From Canibacter zhoujuaniae (GTDB lineage: Bacteria; Actinomycetota; Actinomycetes; Actinomycetales; Microbacteriaceae), in the NCBI RefSeq assembly GCF_011752005.1, contig NZ_JAAIJZ010000002.1, positions 124,001-188,000 of the forward strand: 64,000 bases of DNA, given 5' to 3'. Position numbers and translations under genes: made by a program. Position 1 is the first letter of the stretch, and each line of letters opens with the position of its first letter. Shown piece by piece: positions 60,311 through 64,000 of the stretch. The notes under the pieces were generated by a model, which saw only the letters and a program-made list of their open reading frames with translations, had not been told where the DNA came from and searched no databases.

Positions 60311-60670
60311 CTATCGGCGGCGCACAACCGCTGTCAACTCCATATAACTAACAGCGAATGCGAGCAGCAGAAGAGGGGCCACAACAAACCAGGACGCGCC
60401 CGCGTTTAAGGCAGCGGCAGCGCCAACAGTGCTGAACACCAGGCCGAGTAGCGCGCGGACATATCTATCAGTGTGCAGCACCGGGCGGGGCGACAGGAAG
60501 AGTGCCCACACAACCACAGCCGCAAGCACCGCTCCCACAGCTACTGCGATTCCCGGCAGCGGGAGCGGCCAGCGCAAAAGACCCCAGGCTCCAATGGCAA
60601 CAACAGCCACTAAGTCAAGTGCGGTGCGGATCGTGGCAATAATCGAGACTTGCTTGTCGGTGCGTGCCAA
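60311..60670 (-). CDS. YrdB/DUF2568-like small membrane protein
   Basis: A 119-residue protein with four hydrophobic segments (about 17-35, 38-60, 72-90, 94-112), a pattern like the YrdB/DUF2568 family of unknown function. LFLSPRPVLHTDRYVRAL between helices two and three fits. It lies between purU and a GNAT gene on the same strand, with short gaps on both sides. Confidence 0.7.
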   Translation of the reverse strand: MARTDKQVSIIATIRTALDLVAVVAIGAWGLLRWPLPLPGIAVAVGAVLAAVVVWALFLSPRPVLHTDRYVRALLGLVFSTVGAAAALNAGASWFVVAPLLLLAFAVSYMELTAVVRRR

Positions 60671-60686
60671 AGCCTGCTCTCCTTAA

Positions 60687-61547
60687 TTATTTAAAAATTA
60701 CGGTGCGGTCACCATCGAGCAGCACCCGGTTTTCAGCAAACCAGCCAACCGCCCGGCGCAGGGTGCGCGCCTCCTCATCTTGGCCCAGCTGCTGTAGCTG
60801 CTGCGGCGTGAAGGTGTGGTCTACCCGCACTACGTCCTGCTCAATAATAGGGCCTTCGTCAAGGTCTGTGGTAACAAAGTGTGCGGTTGCGCCAATAAGT
60901 TTCACACCGCGCGCGTGCGCCTGCCGATAGGGGTTTGCGCCCTTAAAACCGGGCAGGAAGGAGTGATGGATGTTGATTGCCTTACCGGCAAGCTCTGCGC
61001 AGAGCTCGGGGGAGAGGATCTGCATATAGCGTGCGAGCACAACCAATTCAATGCTGTGCTCGGCAATGATCTGGCGCACGCGATCCTCAAATTTCTGTTT
61101 ATCAGCGTCGCCGGTTATTGCGATGTGCTCGAACGGCACACCGTAAAAATTAGCGAGCTCTGCTGGATCCGTATGGTTTGCGAGGATCAGCGGCACATCG
61201 ATTGCGAGCTGGCCGCTGCGCTGGCGATAGAGCAGGTCATTGATGCAGTGGGTCGCTTTTGAAGCCAGAATCAGCGTGCGCAGACGTCTGCCCGCGCGCG
61301 TGAGCTCCCACTGCATATCGTATTTAGCGACGATTGGGGCGAGCAGGATGCGAAATCTCTCTTCAAAACTGTCGTCTGCGTTAACGGCGGAAACCTCGAT
61401 GCGCATAAAGAAAATACCGGTATCGCCCGACGCAAACTGCTGGCTCTGCTCAATGTTGCCGCCAGCATTTACCACAGCACCGCTCAGGGCGTGCACGATT
61501 CCGGGCTGGTCTACGCATCTAAGTTTTAACACCCACGCCTGTTCCAT
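60687..61547 (-). CDS. purU: Formyltetrahydrofolate deformylase
   Basis: Hydrolyses 10-formyl-THF to formate and THF, balancing one-carbon pools and supplying formate to PurT. An N-terminal ACT domain (about 1-80; LRCVDQPGIVHALSGAVV) is followed by the formyltransferase fold with ILANHTD, INIHHSFLPGFKGANPY and VTTDLDEGPIIEQD. A TTG at 61571 extends the frame, but MEQAWVLKLRC at 61547 is the usual start (286 aa). No ribosome site is present; TAACAT eight bases before the ATG suggests a leaderless start. Confidence 0.94.
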   Translation of the reverse strand: MEQAWVLKLRCVDQPGIVHALSGAVVNAGGNIEQSQQFASGDTGIFFMRIEVSAVNADDSFEERFRILLAPIVAKYDMQWELTRAGRRLRTLILASKATHCINDLLYRQRSGQLAIDVPLILANHTDPAELANFYGVPFEHIAITGDADKQKFEDRVRQIIAEHSIELVVLARYMQILSPELCAELAGKAINIHHSFLPGFKGANPYRQAHARGVKLIGATAHFVTTDLDEGPIIEQDVVRVDHTFTPQQLQQLGQDEEARTLRRAVGWFAENRVLLDGDRTVIFK

Positions 61548-61555
61548 AAGTAGTG

Positions 61556-61561
61556 ATGTTA
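61556..61561 (-). promoter_or_regulatory. purU -10 box candidate
   Basis: TAACAT on the minus strand, eight bases before the purU ATG. It overlaps the position of the glyA -35 on the opposite strand, so the two promoters are back to back. Confidence 0.4.
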
Positions 61562-61578
61562 CACGGCGCAAACTCCGA

Positions 61579-61584
61579 TAGAAT
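61579..61584 (+). promoter_or_regulatory. glyA-folD -10 box
   Basis: TAGAAT, predicted to start transcription near 61591, which is the 5' edge of the ZTP riboswitch. ATGTTA/GTTACA around 61556-61563 is a weak -35. Confidence 0.5.
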
Positions 61585-61588
61585 TATG

Positions 61589-61664
61589 ACAGTCGCAACT
61601 GGCGTAAAGATGGCTAACCATCGGGGAGCGACAAGCATGAAAAGGCCGCTCGCCTGGGTCGCAA
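61589..61664 (+). ncRNA. ZTP (pfl) riboswitch controlling glyA-folD
   Basis: Conserved elements of the pfl motif appear in order: GTCGC (61592-61596) pairs with GCGAC (61628-61632); the segment ACTGGCG; a perfect GATGG-CCATC hairpin (61609-61622); CGGGGAGCG; a linker; then GGCCGC with the signature CGCCTGGGTC (61651-61660). The element senses ZTP/ZMP, a signal of low 10-formyl-THF, and lies 47 bases before glyA. Placement before glyA and folD is a known context of this riboswitch class. Confidence 0.9.
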
Positions 61665-61710
61665 GAAATATTGCTACTTTGCTCCATTTGCAGCAACAGA
61701 GAGGTCAAAA

Positions 61711-62994
61711 ATGTCTACCGATTCATTCTTCAATTTGCCGCTGGCAGAGGTTGATCCTGAGATTGCTGGTGTGCTCGATGCTGAGCTAGATCGGCAGCGC
61801 GACACCCTTGAGATGATCGCGAGCGAAAACTTCGTGCCCCGTGCTGTGCTCGAGGCTGTTGGCAGTGTGCTCACTAACAAGTATGCGGAGGGTTACCCGG
61901 GGCGGCGCTACTACGGCGGCTGCGAAGCGGTTGATGTTGCCGAAGATCTTGCACGCGACCGTGTTAAGAGCCTGTTCGGCGCAGCCTATGCGAATGTGCA
62001 GCCACACTCGGGTGCGTCTGCAAACGCTGCTGTGCTCAGCGCAATTGCTGAACCTGGCGATACTATTCTCGGTCTCGACCTGGCACACGGCGGGCACCTT
62101 ACGCACGGTATGAAGCTGAACTTTTCAGGCAAGCTCTATAACGTGGTTGCCTACGGCGTGGACGCTGAAACTATGCGCATCGACATGGATAATGTGCGCG
62201 ATCTTGCCCGTCAACACAAACCGAACGTGATTATTGCAGGCTGGTCGGCATATCCGCGTCAGCTTGATTTTGCACTGTTCCGTGAAATTGCTGACGAAGT
62301 TGGCGCCACGCTCTGGGTCGATATGGCGCACTTCGCCGGTCTCGTAGCCGCTGGCCTGCACCCCAACCCAGTGCCGCACGCACACGTTGTGTCATCAACC
62401 GTGCACAAAACCATTGGCGGCCCGCGCTCGGGCATCATTCTGACCAATGATCTCGATATTTACAAGCGTATTAACAGCAATGTTTTCCCGGGGCAGCAGG
62501 GCGGCCCGCTGATGCACGTTATCGCCGGTAAAGCTGTTGCTTTTAAGCTTGCGGCAACTGCTGAGTTTAAAGCACGCCAAGAGCGCACACTCGCCGGCGC
62601 AAAACTGCTGGCCGAAGCGTTGACCAGTCAGGAGTCGAAGGCTGCGGGTGTTGACGTGCTCACCGGCGGCACTGACGTGCACCTTGTGCTTGCCGATCTA
62701 CGTAATTCAGAGATGAACGGCCAGCAGGCCGAAGATGCACTGCACGCTGCGGGCATCACAGTGAACCGCAACTCGGTACCGTTTGACCCACGCCCGCCGA
62801 TGGTCACCAGTGGCGTGCGCATCGGCACCCCAGCATTGGCAACCCGCGGGTTCGGCGAGGCGGAGTTTGCTGAAGTTGCAGACATCGTGGCCAAGACACT
62901 GCAGGGGGCTGATCCGGCTGAGCAGCGCGAGCGTGTGGCGGCGCTGACCGCTAAATTCCCGCTGTACCCGGGCATTGAAAAACTTTTGAAGTAA
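61711..62994 (+). CDS. glyA: Serine hydroxymethyltransferase
   Basis: PLP enzyme converting serine and THF to glycine and 5,10-methylene-THF, 427 residues. MIASENFVPRAVLEAVGS, YAEGYPGRRYYGGCE, DMAHFAGLVAAG and the PLP-lysine motif STVHKTIGGPR are all present. GAGAGG precedes the ATG. It lies downstream of a ZTP riboswitch and upstream of folD. Confidence 0.97.
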   Translation: MSTDSFFNLPLAEVDPEIAGVLDAELDRQRDTLEMIASENFVPRAVLEAVGSVLTNKYAEGYPGRRYYGGCEAVDVAEDLARDRVKSLFGAAYANVQPHSGASANAAVLSAIAEPGDTILGLDLAHGGHLTHGMKLNFSGKLYNVVAYGVDAETMRIDMDNVRDLARQHKPNVIIAGWSAYPRQLDFALFREIADEVGATLWVDMAHFAGLVAAGLHPNPVPHAHVVSSTVHKTIGGPRSGIILTNDLDIYKRINSNVFPGQQGGPLMHVIAGKAVAFKLAATAEFKARQERTLAGAKLLAEALTSQESKAAGVDVLTGGTDVHLVLADLRNSEMNGQQAEDALHAAGITVNRNSVPFDPRPPMVTSGVRIGTPALATRGFGEAEFAEVADIVAKTLQGADPAEQRERVAALTAKFPLYPGIEKLLK

Positions 62995-63058
62995 ATCTAG
63001 AACGGTCTCTCCCAGCTGCTTTGTGCGGTTGGGAGATTTCGACTGTGAGGAGAAGATT

Positions 63059-63937
63059 ATGGCTGCAAATATTCTTGACGGTAAAGTTGCCGCCGCCGCG
63101 ATTAAAGAGGATCTGCACGGCCGGGTTGCGGCGCTAAGCGCTGCCGGTAAGCAGTGCGGTTTAGCTACTGTGCTCGTCGGCGAGGATCCCGGTTCTAAGT
63201 GGTATGTTGCCGGTAAGCACCGGGACTGTGCTGAGGTGGGGATCGCATCGATCCGCCGCGACCTGCCAGAAGAGGTGAGCCAGGAAGAGCTTGAAGCGGT
63301 AATTCTTGAGCTTAACGAAAACCCTGAGGTGACCGGATACATCGTGCAGTTACCGCTTCCGAAGCACCTGAATACCGACAGAGTGCTGGAATTGATCGAT
63401 CCCGCCAAAGACGCTGACGGTCTGCACCCAACAAACCTCGGCAAACTGGTGTTGAACGTGAATAGCGAGATCGATACGCCGCTACCGTGCACACCGCGTG
63501 GGGTAATAGAGCTAGCGGAACACTACGGCCTTGACTGGAGCGGTAAGCACGTTGTTGTGGTTGGAAGAGGTATCACCGTGGGGCGTCCAATCGGCCCGCT
63601 GCTCACTCGCCGCGAACACAACGCAACAGTTGTGCTCACTCACACCGGCACGCAGAATCTGTCCGAACTGCTGCGTGAAGCAGACGTCATAGTGGCTGCT
63701 TCCGGTGTGGCACGCCTAATTAAAGCTGCAGATGTGCGGCCGGGGGCCGTTGTTTTCGATGTTGGTGTGTCACGCGAGACTGATCCGGAAACTGGCAAAT
63801 CGCGTGTTGTTGGTGACGTCGATCCGGCTGTTGCAGAGGTTGCCGGTTGGGTGTCACCTAACCCCGGCGGCGTTGGGCCGATGACTCGTGCACTGCTTTT
63901 AAAAAATGTTGTTGAGATGGCGGAGCGTGCCGCATGA
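63059..63937 (+). CDS. folD: Bifunctional methylene-THF dehydrogenase / methenyl-THF cyclohydrolase
   Basis: Converts 5,10-methylene-THF to 10-formyl-THF with NADP, 292 residues. LVGEDPGSKWYVAGKHRDC contains the catalytic Tyr and Lys; VQLPLPKHLN, the PAKDADGLHP loop and VVGRGITVGRPIG (NADP site) follow. The open frame reaches 63023, but GAGGAGAAG points to the ATG at 63059. In the intergenic gap TCTCCCA and TGGGAGA can form a 7-bp hairpin. Its stop overlaps the next gene (ATGA). Confidence 0.96.
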   Translation: MAANILDGKVAAAAIKEDLHGRVAALSAAGKQCGLATVLVGEDPGSKWYVAGKHRDCAEVGIASIRRDLPEEVSQEELEAVILELNENPEVTGYIVQLPLPKHLNTDRVLELIDPAKDADGLHPTNLGKLVLNVNSEIDTPLPCTPRGVIELAEHYGLDWSGKHVVVVGRGITVGRPIGPLLTRREHNATVVLTHTGTQNLSELLREADVIVAASGVARLIKAADVRPGAVVFDVGVSRETDPETGKSRVVGDVDPAVAEVAGWVSPNPGGVGPMTRALLLKNVVEMAERAA

Positions 63938-64000
63938 CCGAACGTCAGCTCTCACAGGAGTTGCAGCACGCGGCAGCACAAATTCGCCTGATCGAAGACT
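63934..64000 (+). CDS. Start of an unidentified gene, cut by window end
   Basis: An ATG overlapping the folD stop (ATGA) opens a frame of 22 residues, MTERQLSQELQHAAAQIR and onward, to the window edge. It looks like a soluble helical N-terminus. Translational coupling to folD argues it is a real gene, but the product cannot be recognised from this fragment. Confidence 0.55.
   Translation, partial: MTERQLSQELQHAAAQIRLIED

Noticed and set aside
61553..61789. Open frame of 78 codons before glyA
   Set aside because: It lies across the ZTP riboswitch and the glyA start; the sequence is explained by RNA structure.
62707..63492. Minus-strand open frame of 261 codons spanning glyA and folD
   Set aside because: It runs antisense to two clear housekeeping genes and has no ribosome site or recognisable domain.

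Overview
The window is chromosomal DNA of an actinobacterium. EF-Tu, EF-G, a nearly complete set of S10/spc/alpha-operon ribosomal proteins, a heterodisulfide-free core metabolism gene set (mdh plus mqo), a LAXTG-type sorted surface protein with an HtaA domain, frequent GTG/TTG starts and ATGA/TAATG stop-start overlaps all point that way. The absence of S14 between L5 and S8 and of S4 between S11 and RpoA, together with the order rplM-rpsI-glmM-coaA-glmS-acpS-alr-tsaE-tsaB-rimI-tsaD, fits the Micrococcales, most likely Microbacteriaceae. Base composition looks only moderately GC-rich for that group. The assignment is inference from gene order and not a database result.

Layout. 1-5883: end of a GNAT acetyltransferase, a membrane-anchored protein, a CaiB/BaiF CoA-transferase with a glutaryl-CoA dehydrogenase-like enzyme, malate dehydrogenase, and the divergent LuxS/MTA-SAH nucleosidase pair of the activated methyl cycle. 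5886-12773: an amino-sugar catabolic cluster (SIS isomerase/deaminase, ROK kinase, PfkB kinase, class II aldolase, DeoR repressor, shared sugar-ABC ATPase, NagA deacetylase) headed by a promoter buried in a 54-bp operator-like inverted repeat. 12802-19168: tRNA-Ser(CGA), radA, mqo, a lytic transglycosylase and a heme-type HtaA surface protein. 19169-23940: rpsL-rpsG-fusA-tuf. 23980-27355: an orphan MT0933-like small protein and a two-gene glycan cluster placed between tuf and the S10 operon. 27356-43991: S10, spc and alpha operons with secY, adk, map, a PP2C phosphatase, infA, rpmJ and rpoA. 44042-45949: a membrane O-acyltransferase on the opposite strand. 46001-55676: rplM-rpsI-glmM, coaA, glmS-acpS-alr and the t6A genes tsaE-tsaB-tsaD with rimI. 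55680-61547 (minus strand): PepSY protein, MetE-like protein, PPK2, RarD, GNAT, YrdB-like protein and purU. 61579-64000: a ZTP riboswitch, glyA, folD and the start of an unknown gene.

How the parts connect. The amino-sugar cluster encodes each step from an N-acetylated hexosamine to triose phosphates but no sugar permease. LuxS and the nucleosidase recycle S-adenosylhomocysteine. purU, glyA and folD form a one-carbon unit in which glyA-folD is under ZTP control. glmM and glmS supply UDP-GlcNAc for wall synthesis, alongside alr, the O-acyltransferase and the transglycosylase.

Most notable non-coding signals: a three-way-junction RNA candidate in the rplE-rpsH gap, the operator-covered aga-like promoter, a group of apparently leaderless genes with a -10 box 6-8 bases before an ATG that has no ribosome-binding site, a palindrome upstream of the HtaA gene, interleaved alternative helices in the rpsL leader, and several perfect hairpins without U-tracts. 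I found no CRISPR array, insertion sequence, prophage or recognisable defence system.
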